NCBI GenBank assembly: GCA_016169945.1
Contig: JADLSH010000393.1
Location: forward strand, 6,899,501-6,963,500
Reading direction: 5' to 3'
DNA: 64,000 nt
Origin: Trachythela sp. YZ-2020
Lineage: Eukaryota; Cnidaria; Anthozoa; Malacalcyonacea; Clavulariidae
A program made the position numbers and the translations under genes. Below the pieces are notes generated by a model. The model did not search any database, was not told the origin of the DNA, and worked only from the letters and a program-made list of their open reading frames with translations. Shown piece after piece: positions 1-11,459 of the stretch (positions are counted from its first letter, which is position 1; every line of letters starts with the position of its first letter).

Positions 1-600
1 CCTTTAATTAACGTGCAAGACTCTCTTCTTGAGGCCGTAAAATATTCTCGTCAGAAATAGTAATATGATCAAATGATTCATGGGCCATGCTTGGACGCAT
101 TGCAGCCTAACCCAGTAGCAGGTGGGATTTATCCTGGTGCTCCCTATTTTTTTATTTTACTCTGCAGTATAACACATTTAGATGAATTACTTATTGAAAA
201 AGGCTCTTTAACCTTTATGAGATTACAAAGACATTGGCAATACACAAGTCTTCCTTTACTTATGTTGTCTGCTGTCGGAAACAGTACTTTAATGAAAAGA
301 TGATTGTAGACAGTAAGATTCAGCTATGATATATTTTCTACCAGAGTATCAAAGAAAAAATGTATAGTTCATTATTGTGTTTACAAAATCCTGCAAACAA
401 AGCACTAGAAATTTGAAGGTATGACTTGGACAATGGGTTTAAACCATTATGAATATGCTGGTAAGAATATATTATTCTCTTTAATTTGCATAACTTATTT
501 TGACTTCTATAAGCATCATCACAGACTCTCTTTCACATGGCAATGTGGCTGAGGCGAGATACTAAAAAAAGTTCAAGTATAAAGCACTCTTCTTATTGCT
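1..600. other. No gene recognised
   Basis: The only open frame of note (73-303, 76 codons) matches no family I know and lacks splice or repeat context. Composition is AT-rich like the rest of the window. I see no promoter, RNA gene or repeat that I can support here. Confidence 0.5.
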
Positions 601-890
601 TGGCCAAGCTAGGCCGTCAGCTAGTGTACCAAAACGTTTAGTTTCATTGGACACCTCGCTAAGCTAAAATAACTTTACATATTCTTATAGATTAAAACAC
701 GCTGAATCTAAATCTAAAAAGTTCTTGTCGAGATACCCTGCAGTTTTTTTGTATTTCTCGATTGAAATCTTAAAAAATTCACTGTTTTGAACTATGTTTA
801 TTAGCAATTCCGTGCAAAACTCATCGTTCAAAAGCGTTTCGTAAGAATCGGACCAATAGTCTGCATACCGCCTACAACTCGGGCATATCT
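601..890 (+). repeat. Dispersed repeat, copy 1 (inverted partner at 6110-6400)
   Basis: This block reappears in reverse complement at 6110-6400 with clear base-level similarity throughout, for example around the shared segments TTTCATTGGACACCTCGCTA and TACATATTCTTATAGATTAA. The two copies face each other across about 5.2 kb containing two LINE copies. No coding capacity is visible in either copy. It may be a non-autonomous transposon or an older inverted duplication; the family is not recognised. Confidence 0.75.
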
Positions 891-1999
891 TGGGTCATTT
901 TAAGATATACAAAATAGTAATGTACAAAACATTTGTAAACAAAATGTTACGTATTTAATTCACATCAGGTTTCCGATAAAAATAAGCTTTTTTCTGATCG
1001 TTTCTGACAGCGATGAAGCGTAATATAGAAACAGTAGAGCTTCGTGAAGATATCGAGGGCTTTGTAAGGCATATTGACAATGGATAATGTAGTTTGACGG
1101 GGAAACAAAGGCCAACACGAGGATACTTTCCTGACATTAGCGTTTGCCTTACTTCGAGTACGAAGATCCGTTTAACTTTCAAGTATCTATGGCTATTGCG
1201 CAATTTTCTGATGCGCTAAAACAATTGACGGATAGAAGTTATTTCCTTGTAGTTTGTGCGACAAAGTCTGCGAAGGACGGCCTATAACAAGGTCAACAAG
1301 GTCTGACAAAACACATAACGAATTGACTAAAGCTTGGCTTATATATCTTCTAGTTTAATAAATATCATTGCTTCAATAAACGATGCAATTGTGTTTTGGC
1401 AAAGCACAATAATACTATAAATAATCTGAAGACTCGATATCTGCCATCTGCCACGGCGTTTGATAAGGTTTTATATCACCAGTGAAACATCAGTTGAAAG
1501 CATGTAAACAGGGTAGAATAGCCCAACAGAATATGGACGTGAGAATACAGACGTGAATCGTGTCACATATATATATACATATAGCTCCTCTTTCGAATAC
1601 AGAGGGGATTTGTGCAAGGTGTTGGTACCTTGAATCTCATCTCAAGAAATGAACAGTACCAGACAATATTGCAATTTTGTTTCAATTGCAATTGTTTTAT
1701 TTACAATTAATAATCAGTATTTACAAATACATTACATTATTACACCCTATCATTGTTTTGTTTATGTAAAATACCACGTTTATTTCGCTACAAGGCTTTT
1801 GATCTGTAAACCCTGATCTATATCTGTGCAAATAATATACATTATATTGTTTTGCAGTTTTGCACTAATGTATATGTGGCTAACTGATTGAAGGCCTTGC
1901 CAAAATTAAGGTTTGCTTTTCTATTGCTGCTTAACAAGTTAACAAGAGGCATAATAGATGGGGTAGTCTACCCATTATAAAATTATATTATAAATATGC
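891..1999. other. Unassigned stretch
   Basis: No gene is supported. A minus-strand frame at 955-1203 (82 codons) has no recognisable motif. Short TA-rich runs occur around 1567-1580. The stretch ends where the LINE reading frame at 2.0 kb begins. Confidence 0.45.
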
Positions 2000-3424
2000 A
2001 TAATTTTGAATATTCATAAACTATATCCTCAAGCTCAGTCAGCATATCGTGAATATCACAGCACAGAAACGGCTCTACTACGTGTAAAGAATGATATTAT
2101 GATGAACATGAATCGTCAACATGTAACGCTACTGATAATGCTAGACCTTAGTTCGGCATTTGACACAGTTGACCACGAGATACTACTTCGTAGATTAAGC
2201 GTAGAATTCGGAATCAAAGGACGAGTTCTAGACTGGTTTACCTCCTATCTCAGTGGCCGTTCTCAATTTGTTTCAATTAATGGTGGAAGGTCAAGACACC
2301 ATGATGTAAAATGCGGAGTCCCACAAGGATCATGCCTTGGTCCCTTATTGTTCGTGCTGTACGTTAGCAAACTGTTCAGAATTTTGGAGAAACACCTACC
2401 TGATGCCCATGCATTCGCCGACGATACGCAACTTTACGTCTCGTTCAAGCCAGATTCAGACGCTGATCAACTTTCAGCAGTTGCTGCCATGGAAAACTGC
2501 ATTCATGATATTAAAGATTGGATGCTTTGTGATAAACTTAAACTTAATGATGGTAAAACAGAATTTTTGATAATTGGTACGAGACAGCAGCTAGCGAAAG
2601 TGAACTTTAGTTCTTTGCGAATTGGCGATACTGCCATTAACTCGACCGAAAAGGCAAGGAATTTGGGATTTTGGTTCGATTCCCTAATGAAACATGAAAC
2701 CCAAATAAGCAAGTGTACGAAAGCAGCTTTTTTCCAGCTATTTAACATCAAACGAATAAGAAAGTTCCTTACATATGAAGCTGTACAAACTTTGGTCAAT
2801 TCACTGGTGACAAGTCGACTGGACTACTGCAATAGCCTTTATATGGCTTACCAACAATCCATTTGAACAAGCTCCAACGTGTTCAAAATGCTGCAGCGAG
2901 ATTGATATGCAATACTCCACGGTTTGATCATATCACACCGACACTATACAACCTACACTGGCTGCCAATTAAGTTCAGAATAGATTTTAAAATATTACTA
3001 ATAGTATTCAAAGCACTAAATGAACTTGCACCGAGCTACATAATGGACCTGATTAATATCAAACCTAGAACATGCTATAATGTAAGATCGAACCAGGAAC
3101 TTTTATTACAACCACCAAGTGAAAAAACACTAATTACATTAGGTGATCGCGCATTTGCCTCTGCAGCACCTACCCTGTGGAACTCTCTACCATCACAAAT
3201 TCGAGAGGCACGTACGATTGACAATTTTAAAAAACAATTAAAAACATACCTTTTTAGGAACGCCTATTTGTAAATATTTTTAACTCTTAACCTAGGATAA
3301 TTCTTAATGTTGTACATATACCTTAGTCTAAATTATGTTATATCGATTTGTAATTATGCGCATGTGAACATATATCAATGGAACATGCGCTTTATAAATG
3401 TAAAATTATTATTATTAATATTAT
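2000..3424 (+). pseudogene. LINE (CR1/L2-like) reverse transcriptase, 5'-truncated and broken
   Basis: This is the C-terminal half of a non-LTR retrotransposon ORF2 that would copy element RNA into DNA at a nicked target. Frame 2006-2866 shows RT motifs in order: LDLSSAFDTVDH, GVPQGS, then the catalytic box FADDTQLY, and ends at a stop. Frame 2863-3273 continues in a shifted phase with the thumb/C-terminal part (LQRVQNAAARLI, HWLPIKFRIDF, LWNSLPSQIR). A frameshift or stop near 2862 therefore inactivates it. The endonuclease half is missing, the usual 5' truncation. After the last stop the copy ends in an (ATT)n-like tail near 3405-3424. Clade assignment is from memory of CR1/L2-type proteins. 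Confidence 0.9.
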
Positions 3425-3429
3425 GCCTC

Positions 3430-4140
3430 ACAATTAGGCACTTTGGTTTGCTATGCCACCTCAAAATTCTGAATACAGCAATCATATGCCCCAGTCACAC
3501 AACAATGTAGCAACTGATGGTACAAGACACCTGCAGCTAGAGAGTTCAAGGGCTGTTCCTGATGAGGTCTTGGTGGTGCAGAAGCTATACAAATCTAGCG
3601 GCAAGGCTGCAAAACTGTTTCCAAGGGCATGTCAAGAAGCAGTCAGGGTCACAAAATTGACCAAATAGATATTAAAAAAAATGAAATTTAGGGGATAGAT
3701 TAGGAGTATAAAAATTGTTTATATCAAAGCACATCCCAGGTGTGCTAAAACTTTTACATTGAGAAATCTCAGGTGCAGTATTGACGAATTCTGCAGTCTG
3801 GACAGAACAGATGTACTAAATGTGCTTTGAGGAATAGTGGGCTGACATCCAATGCTCAAATGCATCTCCTTTCATTTATATTTTACTACAGGAGTGTTTA
3901 CTGTACAGTACAATCTTAATTAAACTACATACAAATATGAATCTACACAGATTGGGATCTTAAAATACACAAAACAAATATGCTCTATAATTTAGAACTA
4001 ATAAATCCTGTGTATGTATATTGTATGTATAGTGTATAATATTATAAAGATAAAAACTTGCGCCAAATGTACACAATGGCTTTAAATGAAGGTAGAACAG
4101 CAAGATATTGTCATTATTCTTGACCTCAAGAGCAGCAGAA
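3430..4140. other. No gene recognised
   Basis: Between the tails of two LINEs. A 71-codon frame at 3453-3668 (+) has no family resemblance and no splice context. Several stop-rich AT segments follow. Nothing else can be supported. Confidence 0.45.
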
Positions 4141-4141
4141 C

Positions 4142-4220
4142 ATTTATTATTATTTTAACATATTTATACAGGTTAGCTTCTTCAGGCTAAGAGGAGCCTG
4201 CTATCAATGAAGGACCTGTA
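4142..4220 (-). other. 3' tail and stem-loop of LINE copy B
   Basis: Reading on the minus strand, the 3' end of this LINE carries a nested hairpin. The outer arms are TACAGGT (4167-4173) and ACCTGTA (4214-4220); the inner arms are CAGGCT (4183-4188) and AGCCTG (4195-4200). It is followed by an AATAATAAT-type tail (4142-4156). The copy at 7432-7512 has the same layout with compensating base changes. LINE reverse transcriptases of the CR1/L2 group often recognise a 3' stem-loop; a role here is inferred. Confidence 0.65.
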
Positions 4221-4334
4221 GTAAAATTAAAAGATAAAAATCTAAAAGTTAAAATGTCTATACTAGAACTATTTACATATATAATATTTAAAAGTTTAAA
4301 TCGTTCATTATAAAATGTTAAAAGTTAAAATCGT

Positions 4335-5822
4335 TTATATAACAGTTTTTACTTTCCTTCTAAAGTTAATAATTGAGTTCTCGTTTCTTAGTTCTTCACT
4401 AAGAGAGTTGAACATCAGAGCTCCTTGTACGGCAAACGACTTTCTTCCAGCCTCCGTCTTCACTTTTGGAATAATTAAGCGAGAGTTGTTGTTCCGGATA
4501 TTTATTCCATGATTGAAGTGCTCAAATCTAACATGCGGGAAGTTAGGACCAAGCGAGTGTAGCGATTTGAAGACATCTGTGACAACACGTCTTTTGCGGG
4601 AAGTTAAAACATCAGTATTGATACAGTTTCTAGGACCAATTATTTTAACGACTCTATCCTGCAATCTCTGCAGTTTGGAGTTGGCAGATTTACTAAGACC
4701 CATATAGACAGGATAGCAGTAGAACATAATCGGACTGATCATGGTTCGATATATACTTTCCGCAACATATGGACTTATGTTCGGACGAATGCGAGAAAGT
4801 TGACTCAATCGGGAGGACACTTTCTTGTAGACTTTTGAAACTTGAGTAGACAAAGTCAGATGATTGTCCAAAGTAACGCCAAGGTACTCATACTCCTTAA
4901 CTTCCTCGATAGGCGTCCCATTCATTGTAATATTGCATCTTGTTTGACGTGCTAACTTCTGAGGTGTTCCATATAGCACAAACTCGGTTTTGCCTTTTTT
5001 CAAATTGACTATGAGGTTGTTTGATACTAGCCACCTAGAAACAAGTTGGACTTCGCTGTTGATAATTTTCTCAATTTGTTCAGCGCTAGTATCTGAATAA
5101 TAAAGAACAGTGTCATCTGCATACATCAAGATGCTACATTTCTTCAACGTCAAGTACATATCATTGATCTGTAAAACAAAGAGAAGCGGGCCAAGAATAG
5201 ATCCTTGGGGAACATCGTGGGTCACATATTCCTTATTAGATTTTACTTGATTGTAGCAAACATACTGAGTTCTATTGAACAGATAGTCCCCGACCCAAAG
5301 ATGTTCATTATTTATTATTCCATAATACGGTAACTTATTAAGTAAGCAGGCGTGGTTAACTGTGTCAAATGCTTTCCTTAAGTCCAAATACACAGCTCCA
5401 GTACAACAGCTTTTATCCATGTTTTGTCGAATATTTTCATTAAGGTAAGTGACAGCATGCTGAGTGCATTTTCCGTGTCGGAAGCCAAATTGTTGGGGGC
5501 AGAGTAATTTTCTTCCAGATAATCTGTAATTTGCTCATAAGCAATCTTTTCGATGACTTTGGAAACAATGTTTAAAACAGATATAGGTCGATAAATTGGA
5601 ATTACTCTGCCACACTTTTCAGCGTTTGGAAAAATACCAGAATTGAAACTCTGGTTAACAAGTGTACAAAGTGGCGGCGCTATTTCCTTGCATGCATCTT
5701 TAAGCATAGAGGCTGGCAGATTGTCGGGGCCAGCGGCTTTTGAAATTTTCATAGTTCGCAGTAACTTGGCAACGGTAGACCAGTGAACATTAGAGAATTT
5801 AAAAACATTGTTCCTTGGATTT
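4335..5822 (-). pseudogene. LINE copy B reverse transcriptase (CR1/jockey-like), broken
   Basis: The minus-strand coding remnant runs from about 5822 to 4335. The N-terminal part (5378-5752) has KAAGPDNLPASML and YRPISVLNIVSKVIEK, but the residues that normally precede YRPIS are missing, a small internal deletion. A frameshift near 5400 leads into the main frame (4335-5420) with LDLRKAFDTVNH, DVPQGSILGPLLF and the catalytic MYADDTVLYY, followed by a long C-terminal region with GRKSFAVQGALMFNSLS. The endonuclease half is absent. It is the same family as LINE copy C at 7.4-9.1 kb, judged from the shared C-terminal layout and 3' hairpin. It is not expected to be active. Confidence 0.9.
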
Positions 5823-6109
5823 ATCGTATACAGTAAATTATTCTTTAGTTAAAAGCTTTTCGTTTGCACTGGTATCTTGAAAGCTAACTTCCTTCGCGTT
5901 GAGCAGCCATAAAAGCATTCTTTTGTCCTGTCACAACTTAAAACTATCGCTTAAATGTAGGAATACAATGGAACACATCTGAAATTCGAAGTTTAGGTGA
6001 AACAGGCAGACTAACCGAAGATATGCAATATGATCTTTCTCGCATATTGACAAATTCATAAGAAAATAAAAAACACATGCCTCAAACAGCTGTCGCCTGT
6101 AAGTCGAAT
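5823..6109. other. No gene recognised
   Basis: Short gap between LINE copy B and the inverted copy of the dispersed repeat. Frames of 60-67 codons on the minus strand (5931-6238) overlap the repeat and have no recognisable motif. Confidence 0.45.
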
Positions 6110-6400
6110 AGAAACCGGCAGATAATCGGCGCATGTTCGTACAGGAAGTATGATTTTTGAAAGATGTGTTTTCGCGAAACTGCTAATAAACATAATCATG
6201 CGACAGTGCATTTTTAAGATTTCAATCGAAAAATACAAAAAACTGCAGGGTATATAGACAAGAACTTTTTAGACTTGGATTCAGCGCGTTTTAATCTATA
6301 AGAATATGTAAAGTTCTTTTAGCTTAGCGAGGTGTCCAATGAAATTCGTTTTCTAGCCATCTTTTGATGCACTAGCTCACGGCCTAATCTGCCTTAGTTT
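6110..6400 (-). repeat. Dispersed repeat, copy 2 (inverse of 601-890)
   Basis: Reverse complement of the block at 601-890, with scattered substitutions and small indels. Together the copies bracket LINE copies A and B. See the finding on this inverted pair. Confidence 0.75.
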
Positions 6401-7426
6401 CACATAACCGTGACAAAATTATTATAAACATCTATTACATTTAGCCAAAGCTATTGCATCCTTCATATGGATCAAAAGTACAATATGCTCACTAAGTGTC
6501 CCATTAAAGCACAACACTCTCTGACTTTCCTCTTGACAAATAAAACCGACTGGCGTATGACAGAGTAAAAGAATTAAGATAGGTGCATTGCGGCTTAATG
6601 GGTTAACTCAATAATATATGTCCTTTAGTCAATTATCCATAAACATAACAACTTTTAATTATAATGCTGCAAGCGTTTTTTTCACTCCACCCATGTGTTG
6701 ATGAATTACAAGTGCTGTGGTATGTTGTGTCTGTTCCAGCAACCATAAAACAGTGTAATACGAAGAGTTTCTTGTCTATTTGAATAATAAATATTCAAGG
6801 TTTTTCATCAGTTACAACTGCCTTGCATTTCAGGTCGTCTCGTAGCGATTTTGTTTGAAGCAAACCGCCTCCTTCAACACCGAGTCGTACATATTAGCAA
6901 GGTTTAAAAATAGAACCACCACCTTGTTTTCTTCGTTGATATAAATTGTCCTGGTGAATGAAGTTTGCTTTCGTGATGTTTGCAGGTACAGCGCTTGTAT
7001 ATATTTATCAAAAACTTCAATTGGCATAGAGCAGGTAAAGCTTATCTTCCAAGGGCTTCTACATGAAGGAGAGAGCTTCATTTGCCGATTAAGAAAGCCA
7101 TTAATTTGCAGAATTTGCCTTGACAATAGCTTAATTGGCTGTACTAATACTTCAAAGCATTTTCAGGATTGAATGTTTTCTAGCTATGTCTTTCACTTTG
7201 TCTAATGTATCTTGCAATATTTTCCCCACAAGTTATTTGTTTTTTGCACCTTTAATATAGTCGGTCACAGTATCATGTAGTTTGACTATGAGTGCCGCCA
7301 TCTTGTTTTGTTATTTTAATTGGCGGTCATAGCTGACCATTTGATGGTGCACACGAGGGCAAAACAATAAAAATCGCAGGCCTGACGTGCATGCCAAATT
7401 CTATTTTTTGAAAGATGACCGCTGGC
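6401..7426. other. Unassigned stretch with one unexplained minus frame
   Basis: A 98-codon frame at 6830-7126 (-) is the longest here; it has no motif I recognise. Around 6549-6610 there is a short motif (GGCGTATGACAGAGTAAAA followed by a GGGTTAA stretch) that also appears near 24.35 and 24.48 kb, so part of this DNA is repetitive. Confidence 0.4.
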
Positions 7427-7431
7427 CATAA

Positions 7432-7512
7432 TAATAATAAATAATAATTACGAATATTTACACAGGATTAAACTCGTCAGTGCTAGATGCACTGTTATCA
7501 ATGAGGTCCTGT
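7432..7512 (-). other. 3' tail and stem-loop of LINE copy C
   Basis: On the minus strand the outer arms are ACAGGA (7462-7467) and TCCTGT (7507-7512); the inner arms are CAGTGC (7478-7483) and GCACTG (7489-7494). A (TAA)n-like tail follows at 7432-7454. Compared with LINE copy B, both stems are kept while their bases differ, and the single-stranded TATCAATGA is retained. Confidence 0.65.
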
Positions 7513-7612
7513 AAAACTAAAAACTATATAAAATACGTATATTACACGAACTATCCTTACTTAAAAGATACATTATATAAATATATAAAAGTACAAGTGT
7601 TAAAATAGGCAA

Positions 7613-9117
7613 CTATAAAAATTGTCCTTCGAGAGATTTTTTAAACAAAATCTTGGATTTCAAGTTTCTAGTTTCAGTTGGTAGACTATTAAAAACTATA
7701 GCGCCCAAGAAGCTGAAGCTTCGGCGACCAAACTCCAATTTAACTTTTGGAAGTTGGACAGCTGAATTGTTATTCCTTGTGTTCACCCCATGGTTACATC
7801 GTAAAAAGTAATTTTTAAAAGGGGTACACACTTGATCGTTTAAGCAATCAAAAACAAATGAACATGTTTTTCGTTTAATCAGACTATCCTCTGATGGAAT
7901 GCGGAGGTCTATATTTTGTGATGACTGTCCCGAGGCTATTATTTTGGAACTTCGACGTTCTATATTTTTGATCGCTCGTTTCCGGTTTTCAGACCAACCA
8001 AGACTTACTGATCCACAATATGTAAAAACAGGTAAAATCATGGTCCTGTATATCCTTTCAGCACTATCCACGTCAACGGAAGGACGAATTCTCCGTAGAA
8101 ATTGACTCTTCCAGCAGCTTTCTTGTAAAGTTTATCAAAGTGAGTAGCAAGATTCAGTGTAGGATCCAAATGAACTCCTAAATACTTGTAGCTTGTCGTT
8201 GCGTTTATTGCAGTTCCATTTACAGTAATGTGAAGCTGAGAACCGTTGAGGAGATTTAGTCTTTTGGCAGTTCCAAAAAGCATCACCTCAGTTTTGCCTT
8301 TCTTAGAATTGATAATCAATTCGTTATCGCAGAACCAGCTGGATAAACTATGCATATCCTCATTTAATTTATTTTGGATAACATCGAAATCATTTGATGA
8401 TGTAAACACCACCGTATCATCTGCATAAGTAATAATCTTGCATGTTGTTAAAGCTTTGTGGACATCGTTAAAATGAAGGAGGAATAGTAGTGGACCAATT
8501 ATACTACCTTGTGGGACACCAACAAATACAGGATGGGGTTCAGAAAGTTTACCTTTGTACTGCACAATTTGCTTTCGAAGAAAACAATGAATCTGTAAAC
8601 CAATCTAGTTCCGTGTGGTGCACTCCGTACAGGGGCAATTTACTCAATAGACTAGAATGACTGACGGTGTCAAATGCTTTTGAGAAATCGATAAATACTG
8701 CTCCTGTTAGCTTGCCACTGTCCGCTTCTTTCCTGATTTGATCTAAAAAGTATGTTACTGCTAGTTCTGTAGATCGGTTAGCTCGAAAGCCAAACTGATA
8801 ATCAAATAACAAATTTTGATTTTCGAGATGTGATACAAACTGCTTGTGTATACCATCTTTTCTAGAATTTTGGATAATGTTGGGAGTATCGAAATGGGTC
8901 TATAGTTATCAATCTCGGAAGTAGAGCCAGATTTGAAAAGCGGTAGAACTTTAGCCACTTTCCACTCGGTAGGAAAAATGCCAGCATTAAGAGATAAGTT
9001 TATGATGAAAGTTAAAGGCTTAGATATACCTGGAGGAAGGTTGTCTAAACCAGTTGCCTTTTTCCTCTTTAGTCTCTTCAGCTTCATTTACAGCTCTAAA
9101 GCCGAAACTACTTCGTG
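7613..9117 (-). pseudogene. LINE copy C reverse transcriptase (CR1/jockey-like), several frameshifts
   Basis: The coding remnant is spread over four overlapping minus-strand frames (9087-8761, 8812-8549, 8565-8038, 8071-7613), so at least three frameshifts have accumulated. Order of motifs: KKATGLDNLPPG, PTEWKVAKVLPLFKSG, NYRPISILPTLSKILEK; then FGFRANRSTELAV and FIDFSKAFDTVSH; then GVPQGSIIGPLLF and the catalytic YADDTVVF; then the C-terminal region with FGRRSFSFLGAIVFNSLP. No endonuclease is present. The family is shared with LINE copy B, including the 3' hairpin. The element is dead. Confidence 0.9.
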
Positions 9118-9385
9118 TGTTTGAAAATATTATTTCAAAATAAATATTTTTGTCCATGGGAGATAAACTTTTTGCATATATCTTTTATTAATTATCATTA
9201 CCACTAAATTTTGAAACAATTTGTTATTGCTCCTAAAGCAATGATTTAGGACACCCATTCCAGTTACGTTCTATAATTCAATATATCTGGTTTCTATTTC
9301 TCACAATAGGCAGTGAGTACATTTCACCCAGATGATCTCCCACGTCTGCGAAGATAGGTCATACAATGATATTTTGTAAGGTCAC
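9118..9385. other. No gene recognised
   Basis: AT-rich stretch between LINE copy C and a Tc1-like fragment. No open frame with recognisable content. Confidence 0.4.
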
Positions 9386-9604
9386 ATGACGGTTGCTATG
9401 ACAACCAATGTATGTAAAATGGTAACAGGACGTAAGTACACTACGCATGATCAGCAGCCAACAAATCTGAGACAACTGCGCGAGGCTATTGTTTTTGTAT
9501 GCAAAACTTTGGATCAACAAATAATCCAAAACGCTGTTGACAGCATGGTTTCGCGAGCACATCGGTGTATTCCGGCTCAAGGACAAGCTTTTGCTGATGA
9601 ATAA
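9386..9604 (+). pseudogene. C-terminal scrap of a Tc1/mariner-like transposase
   Basis: The frame ends with NLRQLREAIVFVCKTL, then QIIQNAVDSMVSRAHRCI and a short GQAFADE tail before the stop. This spacing (a helix, then V-x-S-M-x-R-R-x-x-x-C/V, then A-x-G) is the usual C-terminus of DD34E-type transposases. The catalytic D, D and E residues lie in the missing upstream part, so this is a relic. About 300 bp downstream (near 9890) is GGGGACACCCGGTA, which resembles a Tc1-type terminal repeat, but no matching left end was found. Confidence 0.55.
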
Positions 9605-10340
9605 ACTGTTATAAAACTTTTTTTTGTACATATATGCGTTCTTTTAACCAGAATAAATATATTTAATAGTAAACGAACTGGGTATTTGATAGGCCGTTTT
9701 ATAGGGCATTTTCAGAAATGGTAGTTGAACATTACAACCTCAATTGCACCGTCAATATTGCACGAAAAGTTAAATGCTATACATCAAAATCTAAGTTGCC
9801 CTTTCTGAATGCAATGGAGGTTATTTGAGGGCGATAGCTTTCATAGTTTTTCTGTAATATGAAGTCAAACAGGGTATTATAGTTTTCTTTGGGGACACCC
9901 GGTATTTGTTGCTCTAAAACTGTTGCTTTTATACATACATAGTTTTTCCTTTAATTCCAGTTAATTATAAAGTATCCTATATCTATTGTTATCAAAATAC
10001 TTTAAATTAAAAGGAGAGCGAAATCATTTTTACAGGTCCTCTACGATTCTATAATTTCAGGTCCTCCACAATTTAGACAATTTGCTACAAAGGGTATTTA
10101 GCTATATGGTAGTTAATCAGTCAGATAATGAAGTTTCAGGTACCAATTTTCCAGATCTTTCTAATTTAATATTTACATGCAACTGTGTCCTGAATTTCCC
10201 CAGAGGTACAAGTACCTAGTTTGATATTCCTAACATTTTATACCTATTGCTGTTCACAACTATTGGTTCCTTATTCATTCCCATCCATATTTCTTCTATA
10301 TATTTATAAAGGTGTGATATATAATAGCATAACTCCTGTG
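9605..10340. other. No gene recognised
   Basis: AT-rich stretch leading up to the Gypsy LTR. A 73-codon frame at 10221-10442 crosses into the LTR and is not considered real. Confidence 0.4.
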
Positions 10341-10491
10341 TGTAATGTCCGAGAACATAAGGGACAATTAGGGATCAGAAAAGGTGGGATTGTCAAGGCA
10401 ACAGGGAGAGCATGGGAGAGGAAAAATGGTTGTGAAGTTTAGATTTTAAGCGATCATAGTTTAAATTCAAATAAAGACACAGAACATTACA
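10341..10491 (+). repeat. 5' LTR of a Ty3/Gypsy element (151 bp)
   Basis: The block begins TGTAATGT and ends ACATTACA, a perfect 8 bp inverted end of the TG...CA kind expected of LTRs. It contains an AATAAA polyadenylation signal near its end (about 10469). It is followed after one base by a primer-binding-site-like sequence. No second LTR was found downstream, so the 3' end of the element is lost. Confidence 0.75.
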
Positions 10492-10492
10492 C

Positions 10493-10506
10493 TGGCGACG
10501 AGGATT
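10493..10506 (+). other. Primer-binding site-like sequence (Gypsy)
   Basis: TGGCGACGAGGATT lies one base after the LTR end. TGGCGACGAGGAT is a common start of the tRNA-complementary site in Mag/SURL-type Gypsy elements (family knowledge), which supports both the LTR boundary and the orientation. Confidence 0.7.
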
Positions 10507-10525
10507 TAGAACAAAACCACACACA

Positions 10526-11418
10526 ATGGCAGAAGTAATCGATCCAGCCCTAGCAACAGCTGGAAAACCGTGTGAACTAGGACATGACCCGTCAAAATAC
10601 CTTGAACGATTCAAACAATTCAACACTTGGTACGAACACACAAAGGCCCTTCACCACACAAAACGCCATGTTGAAACAGTACAGGAGATTAGACATCAGC
10701 TACAAGGTGTCATCAGATTTTCAGAAATGGACATGGGGCACGGGTATCACCAGATTGCTCTGGCAGAAGTTTCCGGGTGTATTGGTACATTCCAAACACA
10801 TGAAGGGTTACATCGATTGAAAGTCCTGTTCTTTGGAGCATCCCGAGCTACAGAGCTATTCCACGACCGTGTCAAAGCAGCACTGGCCGACATACCAGGA
10901 TGCACCTCCATCCACGACAACATCTTGGTATGGGGATGTTCACTGGAGGAACACAAAGCTAACCTCAATGCCTGCCTAACCAGCCTAGAACAGAAAGGCC
11001 TCGCGCTTCGCAGAGAGAAGTGCACCTTCGGTGCAACCTCAGTATCCTGGTTTGGTACGATCTTCTCCAAGTCTGGCATGTCAGCGGATCCTAAAAAGAT
11101 ACAAGCCATGAAGGAGGTCATTCCAGAATGCAGGTGAAGTCAAGAGTTTTCTCCAAGCCTGTCAATTCAATGCCCGCTTCATGTATAACACAGAAAGCAC
11201 AATCAATTTGTCTGGGCAGCCCAATGTCAACAAGCATACAACGAAATAATCCAGATCATGACCAGCACCACAGCTCTAAGACCATTCAACCCCAACCTGA
11301 AAACCATACACATCACAGACGCTGGACTGTGAAGGAATTGCATCCAGCCTCTATCAAGAAACCACCAATGGAACATGGCTCCCCATTGACCATGTCAGGC
11401 CCCAATACCCAGAAATAG
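10526..11418 (+). pseudogene. Deleted Ty3/Gypsy polyprotein: gag start fused to RT, then RNase H scraps
   Basis: The 203-codon frame 10526-11137 starts just after the primer site with a gag-like N-terminus (about 60 residues). It then jumps into reverse transcriptase: FSEMDMGHGYHQIALAEV, the primer-grip region, SIHDNILVWG (normally a DD catalytic box; here HDN) and LRREKCTFGATSV. Capsid, nucleocapsid and protease are missing, so a large in-frame deletion joined gag to RT. After the stop, pieces continue in other frames (about 11114-11400) with the connection region and RNase H start (ITDAGLEGI-type). The element ends near 11.45 kb without a 3' LTR. It cannot be active on its own. Confidence 0.85.
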
Positions 11419-11459
11419 AGTTTGTACACAGCACCAGTGCTCAAGCTATCATTGGTAAC

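Noticed and set aside
955..1203. 82-codon minus frame
   Set aside because: No motif; other phase equally open; no exon borders.
3453..3668. 71-codon plus frame after LINE A
   Set aside because: Lies past the LINE tail, no domain, no splice context.
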